A DNA stretch of 64,000 nt from Hetaerina americana (lineage: Eukaryota; Arthropoda; Insecta; Odonata; Calopterygidae). Below, piece by piece: positions 43,901 to 57,239 of the stretch (positions are counted from its first letter, which is position 1; each line of letters begins with the position of its first letter). The stretch is taken from positions 744,001 through 808,000 of the forward strand of contig JAKTNV010000079.1 in the NCBI GenBank assembly GCA_022747635.1, in the 5' to 3' direction. The notes beneath the pieces are model-generated. The model made no database searches. It was not told the DNA's origin and was given only the letters and a program-made list of their open reading frames with translations. The translations under genes were made by a program, and so were the position numbers.

Positions 43901-46900
43901 CGGGCGCCTTAATTTTTATGGCGAGGGGGTGGACATATGGATGAAAGGGACGTTGAGTGGTGGCATCCAAAAGAGGATGGAGCTTCTGCGAAAAACTGCG
44001 ACCGAGACGAGGTAGTGTGAGCGTTATTCACTATCAAGCGCCACTTCGAATCGGGATGACACTTGGAATCGAATCGTGGATCAATACTGGCTTCGAATCG
44101 ATTGATTCTATCATGATTGTATCGGATGCATTTCTACCTAGATCCTTTGAGGTGTTCTGAAGCCACTCCCGCCGTTTATCAAACTTGGCGTAAGTATAGT
44201 GAACGAAAGACAAGAGTACTTGAGGTAAGCTATATAACCGAGAAGAATACTCATTTCGAAAAAACTGGTTTCCTTCTTTTTCAAAGAAATGTAGTTTTAA
44301 ACTGAAAACCATGAAGAAATATTCAATAAGAATAGATCTTAATTCTGAAACTTGGCCAAAATTTTCTCGGCAGCTGTTTGGATAAAATATTACTTCAACG
44401 AAGACGGAAGGGTACATTTTTCAGTGATAATAAAAAACGAAAATAAAGTCTTATCACCCCAAGAACGTCACGAGAGAAAGTCAATGGGGTGAATCGAAAG
44501 CCAGGTAGTTGGTTCGATAGATGATAAATGATCGATAGATGCGTTCAACTGCAACTAGTTATTACTCGAAGAACAAGAAAAACATATTTCAAGTGTCCAC
44601 TAAGTTTCTAGCCATCTGTCAAAAATGATGACAAACGCCGCATAATGTACTCTCGAGCGACTACGTGACAGAGACTAGCCAATTAGCGAGAGCTGGGTGG
44701 GGGAGAAAAAAATGCCTTAAGCATTTAGCCATCAAATACGAATCGATTGTTCCCACGGAGTGAGTGAGAATGCATTAAAAGGCTTGGGACCGCGGAAAAA
44801 AGAGATATACTGGCGCACGGAGGGAGGAGGGAAAGGAGAAGATGCCAAGTTTGCGACTGGATTGATTAAGGAGGGAGGAAAATGGACCGAAGGGGAGAGG
44901 AAAAGGATGCCTCGTGGGATCGCGAGGGAGGTGAGATGTGGTACAGAAAAGGAGGGAGGGTGAGAAACAGGAAAAAAAAGACACCTTCTGAAATCCAAAC
45001 CAACTACCTGATCGTCTTCTTAATAGAGAGATTTTGACATCTCGAGGGATAACTTTTTGCACCGAAAAATTGAAAAAATGATTTATGATTTCAAGAAGAT
45101 ATCGAATGTGATTATGGCGTTCGATAATGTGTCTCCCGACGCTGACACCAGTATAACGCGATAGGAAAATTCCCCATCTCTCTCTCTCCCTCTCCCCCAC
45201 TCTGTTGCCACTTTAATCTTCCCTCTCTGTAAACTCCGTGGCTATGTTGAAGCAATTCAGCGCAATCTCTGACGGATGAGCAGTGATCAGGGACTGCAAT
45301 TTTTCCTCCAGTGCTCACTGATTCTTAGGATAAGGCTAGTAGGAGTTCTTTCGCGAGTGAACCAATCCTCGCTGGAAAAGTCCGGTTTATTCGATATCTA
45401 CGCCAACTTATGATTTATACAATCGCTGTCCCTATTTCTTAGAGGTGAATGACAAATTACTGATGGCAGAGAGGAAATTGAGAGTATAATAGCAGTAGAT
45501 TCCAGGTGAAAGCTATAGATTTATGAATTATTTAAAAACTGTATCTGGTACGATGAAACCAAAATGCATCGATTAAAATGCTTTTCCTTACTAAATTAAC
45601 AAAGTCATGCTCTCTACTTGTCCGTCAAGCCTCGAAAAGAGTAAGTACTGATAATTTTATTGGCTACTATAATTACCACAGCTGTTCCCTATGACCTACA
45701 ATGGAAACCACCAGGGATATTTATGAAATTATGAACAAATATGTGAAAGCAGACCTGAATTAAGTGTATTTTAATTCTCCTTTCCTTTAACACTCATTCT
45801 CACGCATAAGTAAGGGAAAACGTGACCGCAGGATCTAAAATCCAAATTATATTTTTGAAAGCGTATTAAATATCTATAAAAAAAGAAAATATGCATGATA
45901 AATGCTTCGTTAGAGTCGTCGATGTACAAGTTCTTTATCATTTCACGATCCTCGGTCGATACACCCGTGGAACGAGCGCGCATTCGTCACATATAAATAT
46001 AAATTTCAAAATGATTCATTTACCTACATATGTATTTAACCTGTGATAGCAAACATATCTGTAGGCGAGGTGGGGAACATTAAGTGATAGGTTCCATTTC
46101 CGGGTAACTAGACTGAAGGAGAAAAACGAGATCATGATATTTCCAGTCCCTCTCCGCTATCTTTATCCACTTTTCCGCTTTCCCCGTGTGCGTCCACCGC
46201 ACCCATTGAGTGTGGCGCACCCTCTGCGTAGCGTTGGAAGAAGAGAAGGGAAGTATTACAGGTGGAGTTGACCAAGGAAAGTTCACGTCCTGCGGTTACC
46301 AACGCGCGATGAGAGGAGGGTAGAGGAGAGATGGGGAGAGGTACGTTGGGAACTCTTGCGGTAAGGAGGTCTCGAGAGAAACCACAGGAGGTCTGGGGCC
46401 TCCTCATAATTGAGTATGGAAGAAGCTGACGACTCCCGCTCACCATCAGAGATTTACCGAATAAATGTGAAACTATATTTCAACGTAGCCACAGGACATA
46501 AACATTTACGAGTTGAATTTTTCAGCAATTTTCAAACGGTTTTGCACGATAATTTGCTTTTAAACCTTCCCCATCAGGACGCACGCATAGCTACTTTGCA
46601 ATCCAATGTTGGCCTGGGTCATCCAGGAGAAATAACGACGCGATTTAGTCGACCGACTCGCCAGAATAAAGCTAAAATTATGAGCGGAAGAGAGGAATTC
46701 AGTCTCCCAGGAATTTTCACCCTTTCGTCAGTAACAATGTGGTTCCTAGAAATTCCATGAAATCAAAGGGTTTACTTGAATTTCCGGTGTTAAGTATAAC
46801 CCTAGAAATTGTTTCCCAAGCTTTTTTGACCGAGTTCCCCTTCGAATTCAAGCTCAATACAAAGTCATAAAATGACAACCCACAGACTTACAACAAGAGA

Positions 46901-48664
46901 CGAGTTAAAAAAAACTTCTCATATAACGAATAAAGAAATTAACATTGACTAAAATAGCTTACTATCAAGAGCTACACCAAAATAATCCCAGAATTGATCC
47001 ATGAACCGGATATAGTATGAAATAGCTCTAGCAGCATAGTCTGCTAGATAGAACAAAAAATACTTATATATATAGATTTCATTGAAAAATATATAAAATA
47101 ACTCTACACGAATAAGAAAAAATAAACAAACCATCTCAGAAACGAGAAATGTATCTATTTATTTAAGGTGGCATGTAGTCTATTGCAGCTTACTCTGAAG
47201 AAAGTCTCGACTTAAGATGAGTTCCATGCGTAATTTATTAGCATATTCTGACTCATAGACGAATGTAAACTTGATTTTTAAAATAACCTCGCTTTACTGC
47301 TATTGAGATATACATTATAAATAGATAACGTTTATTCCAAGCGTCGTTTGTCGTAACCACAACCATGGAGCCGTAACTAAACACGTCAATAAGAAACCGC
47401 TGATAGATTTACTTCTGAAAGCCTCCGCGTATAACGTACGATAGTGCACTTACGCCCTTCCGGAAAACCTCCGTGTTCACAGTGGGCAAAATATTTCAAT
47501 CAATGTCGAATTCAATGACACTAGTGATTTATTTATTCCATTGCAATAAATTTTATTCTTGAGAGAGTATTTACGCATTGCATATAAAGAGTGGGCAATA
47601 TGCTACCAAATATCCATATTGATACAATATTTGCAATCATGCACGCCATTTTGCAATCGCTCCTAGCTAGTCAATCACAGGACACATTTTTGGAGTAACC
47701 GAATTACTGAGTAACAAAATTGCTGAGGACGCAATATTTTATCCACGTCAGTTTCATGGTGTGTTGACAACTGTCCGTTTAACCGAAAGAATTGAATTGG
47801 CGCATTTCCGGACGAGCACATTTCCCATCTAATGATGAAAAGTCATGAAGGTACTTATTATCGAGATAGAGTCGTGCGGTGCCATTGAATTTGGTACCAG
47901 TATCAATATTAATAAAGCTCAACTTGATTATGATGATGCAATTCGTTTGGAGGAATGATTTTATCTCACAAAACTCACGTTATTTACGGTCCGTTGTTTT
48001 GTCCTCCTTGTAAATATTTCAGAAAATGCACGAGGAATTTGAATCAGGACTGAAAACCAGCCCCAGAAGTCCAATGATGCGGATGTCACCCAGCGATCCA
48101 CGAAGAAGAACGGCTTGGGGACCATTCAAACGTTTCAATATTGCCTCTTTTACTTATCTCGTATGCCAATTGAGTAATTGCCCGCTGAGGGGACCACGCA
48201 CCAGATCGCAATGAAGGGTAACGTGAGAAGCAAGCGGATAAATTAATTTTCTGAGAGCGACTTGAGTTAACCCATTTGTAACCAGAAACCATAGGGTGAT
48301 GGTTCTCCCGCGGTCGTCTTCGGCTATTTCTGAATAGCACGCGGCTGAGATTCCGTTTGTGCGCCGTCGATCGAATAATAGCGGGGAGTCGTGGGATGGG
48401 GGAAAAGGAGAAGAAGGGGGATGGGTGAGGGTCGCAAAAAAAGTCCAGCAAGGTGGTAACGTGAAGACATTTCCTTCCTCCTACGCTAACTGCCCCCCTC
48501 CCTCCACCGGGCCGCCCCGATGCCCTCTGCTGTCTTCGCATGCGGTGGGGAGGGACAAGGCGGGGTGGAGCAATAACCTCTCTCTCTTTCCTTCCCAACG
48601 GTGAGCGGGGAAGGAGGTCGCCTTCTCCATTAAGTAGACTGCAGCAGCGGAGTCCCTTGGGCAC
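43901..48664. other. Intergenic DNA with minor islands
   Basis: AT-rich with purine-rich stretches at about 44810-44960 and 46300-46400 and a GC-rich patch at 48350-48640. Around 44045-44110 the motif CGAATC recurs several times, as it does at 48670-48870. No exon supportable. Confidence 0.45.
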
Positions 48665-48870
48665 CGCGAGTCAAGTATCTTCGAATAAATATCGATTCGA
48701 TTAATTGTCGATTCAATGATTCCTTGACGAACAAGATACGACAATGGATTCGGATAATTCGGTTTTAAAGAACCAGTGATTTCGATGACTTGATGGATTC
48801 AAAAATTCAATAGTTTCGATAATTCGATACTGTGTATGATTTGGCGATTCGATGGATATGATCGAAATAG
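48665..48870. repeat. Cluster of degenerate ATTCGAT-like motifs
   Basis: ATTCGAT, TTTCGAT, ATTCGGAT and near variants occur about a dozen times in some 200 bases (for example ATCGATTCGATTAATTG and AATTCGATACTG). The spacing is irregular, so it is a diverged simple repeat or a cluster of binding sites rather than a clean tandem array. Confidence 0.55.
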
Positions 48871-51800
48871 AAGGGCGGGAAACGGTTCTGTTGTTCAACG
48901 GAAAAATGATCAACGGACATTCCCTAAACGAACGTTCAGTTTGGATGACTATAGAATTTCACTTGGGTTCTCAATCTCCTTCCTTCGCTTTGCCAAATAA
49001 CGAAAAGTGGAAATTACCACCGTAGTCTGGTAGTTTGGGCGAGATTCTTTCCCGAAGTGCAATGGTGAGATTACAATCCAGCACAAAATTATGAGTTGGA
49101 CCGTCCTTATCACATACAAATACAATAAAATATTCCTTCCGAATTAGACATTTTCAAATTGATAACTCAAAACGGACCACATCACAGCACAGATACAATT
49201 CTCAGGAACATATGGAAGATACTTAATTCTGAATTTTCATAATACCCGAAGTAGCTCTGAAATTAAGATTTCAACTGAGTAGATTAAGTATTTGGTATGA
49301 AAATAAATATTACTAAATCTAATTTTAATACTGTTTTCAGTGATCCTTAACTTTGTCTTTTATGCTTCATCAGTAATCAGGCATTCTAAAGGTCATAATT
49401 TTCCTTTTTGATCACTTAATAAAGACATTCTAATCACCCAATACGTCAATCATCTCTTCAATCTACAAGAAAAATAAAACTTGGATTAGTTGTGTTTGGT
49501 GTGAATTGATATTATTCCCGTAGATTATTAGAAAAGAAAGAATAGTCATCCTATCATGTAACTGGGGTGGCTTAGATATTCTTTAAAAAAATTATTTAGA
49601 CCCTGAGAAGTTGCTCACGTTTTTTCCTTTAATTAACCTCATGAAATAGAGAACTTTATTGCGTATCACCATTTTTTTCGTGACAAATTAACCCAGGAGT
49701 ACGATACACATATGAACACGATGCAGGCAGGCACTTTCCCGGCCATAAAACTCAAAAGAATGGATTTTTGACAATAACAAATAATTAAATAAATTTGAAG
49801 TTGTGCCATTACGTGTGATCCAGTGAGTGAGTAGGAATGAGTCAATGTGATCAGGCGCCGTTCATTTGATACCCTTTCACGTAGACCCTCCAAATAAAGA
49901 GGAGTAAGCTTTTTTCTAAAAATAAAAATCCGAAATAGCTCTAAGAGACGACTTAGGATTGCCCTCCTCTGGCCAAAAAGCAAGCCCCGTCTCCCGCCCC
50001 TCTTTCCTTGCCTCGTTCACCTGTTCCAGAGGCCGAACGGGGATCGAACGGACTTAAAGAAGGGGCTGGAGACTATCTTATGGGCATGTGTGTGTTTGTC
50101 GTTGCACTAAATTGTTTCCTCCCATCTTCTCCTTTCGCGGAAAGGGACTCTCTTGCCGAGCACGCCCCGAGGAAGGAGGGAACGTCGCAAGAGGAGCACA
50201 GGTGACAGGACAAACAAGGAAGGTCTCTTCTCTGCCCATTTCTCTCTTTCTCCCGCTATCCCGTCCCACTCTTTGTCCCCGTATTAACCCCCCCTCCCCC
50301 GCCCTTCATCAACTTCCATGACCTCCTGGGAATCGTTTACTCTCTCCTTCTCTCCCTTACCTCTGAAGGGAAAAAACGAAAAAATGCAGTATAGGCGCGG
50401 AGGGGAAGACGGAAGAAAAAGAAAGACGCAGTTTTTCAGCGGCAGGCCCTAGTGTTTATGACCCGTGAAACTATCATTTTTAAGAGAAAAAAGGAGTCAC
50501 CCAGCCGAAACTCACTTCTTCTGCCTCTCTTTTGTCTGCCAGAGTTACACCCTAATACGAGAGAAGAGGAGGAATTGGTAGGTGAATCTGGTAGTTAGAT
50601 TTGTTAAGGAAAAATACTGAAATTCGGGTGACTATACGGATGCAAGGCTATCCCCGATGGTACATACAATACAATCCAAGGAACGAACAAAAGCCGAAAA
50701 CAGCCGCAGCCGATCAGGGGCACTGGGCCAGTAAAACTGTAGGGTCATCCGACCTGTAAGCGATCGATTCATCGATGTAATTTTCACTGGGTAAATCGAG
50801 CATGAGGGCATAAAACATTCAGTTTAAAAGGTCATCAATCGGAAATCAACTAAACGAATCATCCGACGGTGTGTCGGATAGACAATTCAAAATGCCAGGG
50901 GACCGGCGAAGTTTTCAGCGGGGTGTACCATTAAACAGTGATTTTCAAGGTATTTCGGAATGCAGTCCGAGTGATCAAGGAATGCCATTCATTTTTTGAA
51001 AAAATTTGAATGAGTTTCCCACAAAAAATATTTTCAAAATATGTTATTCGAGTAACTGAATGCTCCCGGAGCTTGGAGCCGGTGCTTCGAGCACTTAATA
51101 CTCCTGGAGAAAAAATGAGACTTAAATAATGCCATATTTTCTGGATTTGCGAGGGAATAACTTATATGGGTATGAAATTATATAAATTACAAATTTCAGC
51201 ACTAAATAGAAGGGGATGAGTTAGTATCTACTAATGATTTTCCGTAAAGATGGAATGTGAAAAAATAGTAAATGGCCAATTAAGATAGGGGACTACTGCC
51301 TAGTTATGAGTAATGTTCCAAGAGAATTTAGATATATTTTAGAATTTTTTTACCATAATAATGGAAGTCAAGGCTTTAGGCAAACGAATTTATTAGTTAA
51401 GATCATGAATTAAGAACCCTACTTAAGGAACATATTTCATTTCAGTTAAGTTATTAATGGTAATCCGCGCAATCAACCACACTCTCACGCATCTATTATA
51501 GCGACTTTGATACTTATTTATCAAATCACAACGGTACGTGATTCTCATATGTTTTCATTAAACGTTTCCACTAACGAAACAACATGCCTAAGAAGGGGGA
51601 TATATCGTTGGTAAATTATTCTATTGCTCACCGGAAGGACTAAGACTAAGCACAGGTGTAAATAATCAATTAGAAATATTTTATATAAATAAAAAAATGG
51701 ACGCTTCAATCAATTAAATCTGGGCGGAAATTAATCCATTATACCCGATTAAATTTTAATGCTGAAGTACATGGATGGCTATAACTTCACCTAGCATTGT

Positions 51801-54133
51801 CTAGAAAAAATCATGGAAACGACAAGTTCTTACAAATGTGACAGACATGGGTCTTCTAGTAATCGGGAGGAAAATAAATTGAAAAACATAGAGAAGGGTC
51901 CAGTTGTTCGCCGATGGGAATAGAGATGAAGGAGTTGAATGGGAGGATGAGGTGTGACGTAAAGGAAGCTGAAAGGACACTAAGCAGACGCTTAGGAAGA
52001 TAGGTGATGCCTGTTAGGGAAGCCTTCTTTTGGAGGGCTGAGATCATCGTCTCAAACACCCTTGAAGATCCGTACCCCCTCGGGAACGACGGGGCTCAGG
52101 GCTGCGGGAAGGGACGATGGGGGAAGTGAGAGGACGGACCTGGAAGGAGGAGGGAACCAAGAGCCGAGTTGTTCCACACCTCACAAAAAAATAAACAAAG
52201 CACGCCTACATTCAAAGAGTTCTTTCTCCCCGCTCGGGGCGGACGCCCCGATCTCACGGATTTTCTCTCTCCCACACCTACATGCGACGCGGGATTCTTT
52301 CCCAAGGCAAACAACCCCGTTTTTCGATCGACGCTTGATAAGGGACAACTCTGACACCTTCCCTGAGTCGACGTCTCAAATTACTTCGCAAGAGAGGTGT
52401 CGAACTTTCCCCCTTTCCGTGATCCCGAGGAGAGATTGAACAACATTTTCATTCCACCATTCGCATCCCGGCAAATGGACGAGAGAGGTAGTACGTTTCA
52501 TTATCGTTCTTCAATGCGCGTGAAACAACTGAGGATGAAATAAGGAACAAAACGACCACGTAGTGGGTAGCAGAAGCAAGTGTACCTCCATACAATGAAT
52601 CAAACTGTGGGAATAGTTGATGAAAGATTGAGGAAAACACAAGTCCACTGGCTGAGAAAAACCAACTTCGATACAAATAATCCATCAAATGTTTCTCTCG
52701 CGGGATATGTGTATGCTGTGCGATACAAAACAGCAGAGGAAAATAGTTGTAATTGAGCGGTATGAGCTATATTATCGGTAATTCGGCAGCACCTTTTTAA
52801 TGCGAATATTCGGAAATAGGTATAGTACTTATAAATGACATGGCTTTCCCAATAACGACAAACAAAAGTATATTTTTTAACCTTATAGTTGATAAGCGTT
52901 GCTTTTGTTAGAGCCACATCGAGATAAAAACAATCCCCAGAATCGGTCGTAGTTCCGTGGAAGCATGTAACATAAACTTATGAAATATCTCATTTCCACA
53001 ACCCGCGTTGCCAGCATCTGAAATTAACATCGGGATGTTGTAATCTGGGATATCATTTAAAGTCGAGACGTCATTGTGGCTGATCCTGAGGTTGTAGGCA
53101 TGTTGCACAACAATATCCACCACGCCACATCGTAGGGCCGGAGCAGTCATTGACAATGCCATACGCTCCTTCCCCGAATGACTCGTGAGCTACGACCACT
53201 TAATGCGAAAACTTTCCATTCAAATTACCTTTTGCAATTTGCATGTTGATCGTGTATTTCAAAATGTGACAGCGCGAGAAAGCGTGAAAATGATCACCAT
53301 GCCACGGGGATCGCTTCAGATGAATGTGTTTTTCTGGTTTATTGCCTGTTTGTTAATGCAGGGTATAGAGAGAAGGTTAAATTGAGTTTGATTACTTCGT
53401 ATAGACCGTACGTCTGGGTATCCTTATGAGTTGATCTAGACTTACGGAGATCCCCGAAAACACGCCGTGGAAATCTCGGAAATTTGCCAAAAAGGGCAAT
53501 TTTTTCTACAATCCATGCGTTCTCCGCAACACTCCTTACGTTTCTCTACTATAAAAGAATTGATTATTAAGTATCTCTTTATCTGGGTTTATAATGATCT
53601 CACATGGACTAAACAGTTTTTCAACGGCGTAGATTTACGTAGCATAATTATATCAATATTTAATCGAATGAAATTGTGGGGTATAAGACACGAGAATGAT
53701 TTTCCATTCGAGAGTGGAAAAATGCTATTTTTTTCCATTAGTAACTTCTGAGAAAGCGGGCCAAGAATGCGCACATTTCGCGGACAAAATTATGGCGAAC
53801 AGCCGCAAAAACTTCAAGGGTGATTCAAAGATGTTCAAAGAACGATTAAGAGAAAAACTTTCAGATTTCCCAGAAGTTTATTTAAATGACCGGCTTTATA
53901 ATCGTCATCTTCAGGTGATTCAATGAAAATATAGAATTCTGTGAAATCTAAAAAGAATTTTATCCCAACCATCATAGGGTGTCATAATTTATAGCATGAA
54001 ATCATTGAATTTTACCCAAGAACAATGTATCCCGCAAAACTAACACTGCGTAAGCCCACGCCAGGTTTTCACCGTAGTTATTGGGAAATTATTAATGAGG
54101 AAGTTGTGCTATAGGTGTATGAGTGTTTATATT
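48871..54133. other. Intergenic DNA with GC islands at about 49985-50480 and 52060-52450
   Basis: Both islands have overlapping low-complexity frames without domains. Two minus-strand frames at 52600-53162 (105 and 84 codons) show no known motif and are probably chance. The rest is AT-rich, nothing recognised. Confidence 0.45.
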
Positions 54134-54149
54134 TGTATATATATGTATG

Positions 54150-54201
<52 letters not shown>
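54134..54201. repeat. (TA)n microsatellite at the 5' side of SINE copy 2
   Basis: TATGTATG units, then about 48 bases of TA. Confidence 0.95.
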
Positions 54202-54595
<394 letters not shown>

Positions 54596-55443
54596 GTACA
54601 TGTATATGTATATCATATTCACATTTGCATATGTTGACTCATTCGAAGGTTTCCGCGGCGAAGATTCGATGATCTCTGAATTCTTCTCAGGCTTTCAGCG
54701 CGGTCTTTGGCTGGAGGAGAAAACTGCTGGCAAACTGCTGTCTACTCATTCCACCTAGCGCTCAAATACCCGAGAATATTGTAGGGTCACTGTTATATTT
54801 GCCATTTTAAGATGAATAACAGTCATTTCGCACAAAAAATACCAATTGTCTTCGCCGCACGAAGAAAAGCATGGTAATTAATTGTTTTCTCATCAACGGA
54901 AAATGATTCCGCACTCAGTCGATTCACACCTTCGGGAGAGGGGAGCATTATGTGACAGGAGAATGGAGAGAGAATCAAAATAAAAAAGGAGAAATTCGTA
55001 TTTAACAACTGTAAATCAATGTTATATCAGTGAGTCGGATAATAATTACAACCATTAGGTTTGATAGAGTTTCCATGCAAATAGGCAACGAAATACAACA
55101 GAGCAATCGAATAAACAGAAATCCTCTTCCGGATGCTTAAAAAAAAGAAAGATATCAAAGTAAATAACAGGGGAAAGGGGTGAGGAAGAGAAGTGAAGAG
55201 GATGCGGACGATGCCGCGAGGGGAAATGAAATGCGATAAATCGCACGCAATCGTTCTGTACGAGGGAGCATGGAAACGGGCGAGAGGATGAGAAGGGGCG
55301 GGGGGGACCTCCCTGTTCCCAGAAGGATATGCTGGAAGGTAGGTGGTCTCTATCTTCATGGTCATGAAAACTTTCCATCAGAGCCGAAGAAAGACAGCAC
55401 GGAGTCGGGTCTCAGATCTAATGAATAATCTCCTTTTTTAATA

Positions 55444-56196
55444 CGAGGGTCATCCGGAAAGTAGTACCCGTTCGTGCCGCATGAAGTGCTGACGACGCGA
55501 GTAGCCGCTGGACGAGGTCAGATAGCTTCAGTGGCTTGTCTGCCTTCTCTGAGCCAAGTTGTGTGACGCTAGCATTGCCTGTGTTGTTTCTGTGATTGTT
55601 TACAATGTTTAAAAAAATTGAGAACGCCGCCAGTTGTGAAGTGAGGGCAGTGATTAAATTCCTCAATGCAAGAAACGTTCGCCCATGTGATATTCATCGC
55701 CAATTAAAGGAGGTGTATGGAGACAATGTAATGGACGAGTCGTCTGTTCGGAGGTGGTGTCGCAACTTCAACATGGGGAGGGGGAACACACACGACGATG
55801 AGCGTTCGGGGAGACCGTCTGTCATTACAGACCAACTGGTGAGCTCAGTTGACGAATTCGTGAGGAACGATCGGCGCGTCACAATTGATGACATCTGTGA
55901 GCATTTTCCCAATGTTTCTCGAACAATTGTTCATGAAATTGTTAAACACCATCTGCATTATGCAAAAATTTGTGCAAGATGGGTCCCTCGCGTATCTCAA
56001 TGAGCTGGCGGCGAAGGACTATGCAGCAGGAATACAGAAACTTGTCACACGTTATGACAAATGCCTTAATTTGCTTGGAGATTATGTTGAGAAGTAGTTT
56101 AAAGTATCCTCTTTCAAATAAAATTTTTTATGTTTGTTAATATTTACTTTTGTGTCTTTATTTCACGAACGGGTACTACTTTCCGGATGACCCTCG
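55444..56196 (+). mobile_element. mariner deletion derivative (753 bp)
   Basis: Terminal inverted repeats at 55444-55476 and 56164-56196 are identical over 33 bases (outer end CGAGGGTCATCCGGAAAGTA) and are flanked by the TA target duplication of the Tc1/mariner superfamily. Full-length mariners are about 1.3 kb, so about half is missing, all from the transposase catalytic domain. Perfect ends suggest recent movement, necessarily by transposase supplied in trans. Confidence 0.93.
55605..56097 (+). pseudogene. mariner transposase, catalytic domain deleted
   Basis: The ATG at 55605 opens the N-terminal DNA-binding half: two helix-turn-helix segments, the DDERSGRPS linker motif, and the ARWVP motif normally found just before the catalytic domain. 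Soon after ARWVP, at about 55985-55995, the sequence jumps to the extreme C-terminus (RYDKCLNL, then GDYVEK, stop at 56095-56097) in another frame. The whole D,D34D core, roughly 170 residues, is lost. The first frame stops at 56001-56003. It could at most make a DNA-binding fragment of about 132 residues able to bind the TIRs, which is inference. Confidence 0.88.
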
Positions 56197-56669
56197 TAAT
56201 TACTGATTTCAAGGGGTCAAAATGGGTGAGCTCGGATTAAATATTTGCTCGTTAATGCGACTACCACTTGAAACTACTACTAATTTCCACTAAAATGATG
56301 CTCGTGGAAGAGTGTTTCTAATAATCCAATTATTTTCTCTCACTCTCTTTCTAGTCCGTTAAAATGGTTACGGACAGCGTAATATTCGAGAAATGTTTGT
56401 GCTACATCACTCCTTTGTAGAAATAAGAACTATCGCGAATCTTCCGCAAAGAGAAAAATAATTCTAAACCTTTAATGCAATCTTTTGATTATACACTTTA
56501 CAATGATATGGCCATCTCCGCCATTATAAATAATAATTTCTCTGCACTTCGTAGCAATACGCAGAATTAAAAGTTTCCTTTCGCCTGCACAACAGCCAGC
56601 CCAAGCCTATGTAATGCAATGAAACCAGCTTATAGAGAGTCTGTTTTTCTCAGGAATAGAGCTGGAGGT

Positions 56670-57010
56670 TGGTTTGAAATGTTTAAAGAGGGGAGACAAT
56701 CAATTTCAAAGGAAGATGGATCCCGAGTTTCAAACACTGGTCTCACGGAGTAACAACGCTATGGCCATTGTGAGATAAGATCGTGGAATAACACTCAGAG
56801 CACTATCAGAATTATTGAAAATGTCATTGAGTACACTTGTAAGGTGATAAAAGACAAATTTGATAGCAGACTTGTACGTGCGCGATAAGTTCCGAGACTT
56901 TTGATACGCAACCTAAGACGTTGGCATGCAAGTTTGTTCACAGTTGAATTTATACAAGATTAGTGGTATCTTTCGAAGGTTATCACTCCACATGAAACTT
57001 GGTAAATCGT
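56670..57010 (+). pseudogene. Badly decayed mariner-like transposase
   Basis: Frames shift repeatedly. Recognisable pieces in mariner order are W-x-x-x-FKEGRQSI at 56670, ITLRALSELLKMSLSTLVR (second helix-turn-helix, 56787-56843), and ITPHETW at about 56979-57002 standing where mariners have a TGDETW-like motif; the first catalytic aspartate appears as histidine. Stops interrupt every frame. No terminal repeats found. Much older than its neighbours at 55.4 and 59.5 kb. Confidence 0.5.
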
Positions 57011-57239
57011 TTAGATCCTGAGAGCTAACAGAAAAGATCCAAGTGGAAATCTTCGGCATCACGAATACCAACAGTCCGGTCACCGCACAGAATAACCCAC
57101 AATTTGCTTGAGTCGCCGAAGAGTGTGCTTAGAATCGTTTCCATCAAGATAGGCCATTCAAAGAAATTAATGTAGCGCGTAGAGGTCATCATTAAGCCAA
57201 ACTCCGAAACAATACTCCCCTTGAACCGTGAATGCTAAG

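Noticed and set aside
48001..48214. Possible exon: acceptor-like AATATTTCAG followed by 62 open codons
   Set aside because: No partner donor or conserved protein sequence recognised; one acceptor match is not enough.
48086..48664. 192-codon minus-strand frame
   Set aside because: Among the longest frames outside the mobile elements, but low complexity, without known motif, and lying over a skewed GC island.
52600..53162. Two adjacent minus-strand frames of 105 and 84 codons
   Set aside because: No similarity to a known family and ordinary AT-rich composition; probably chance.
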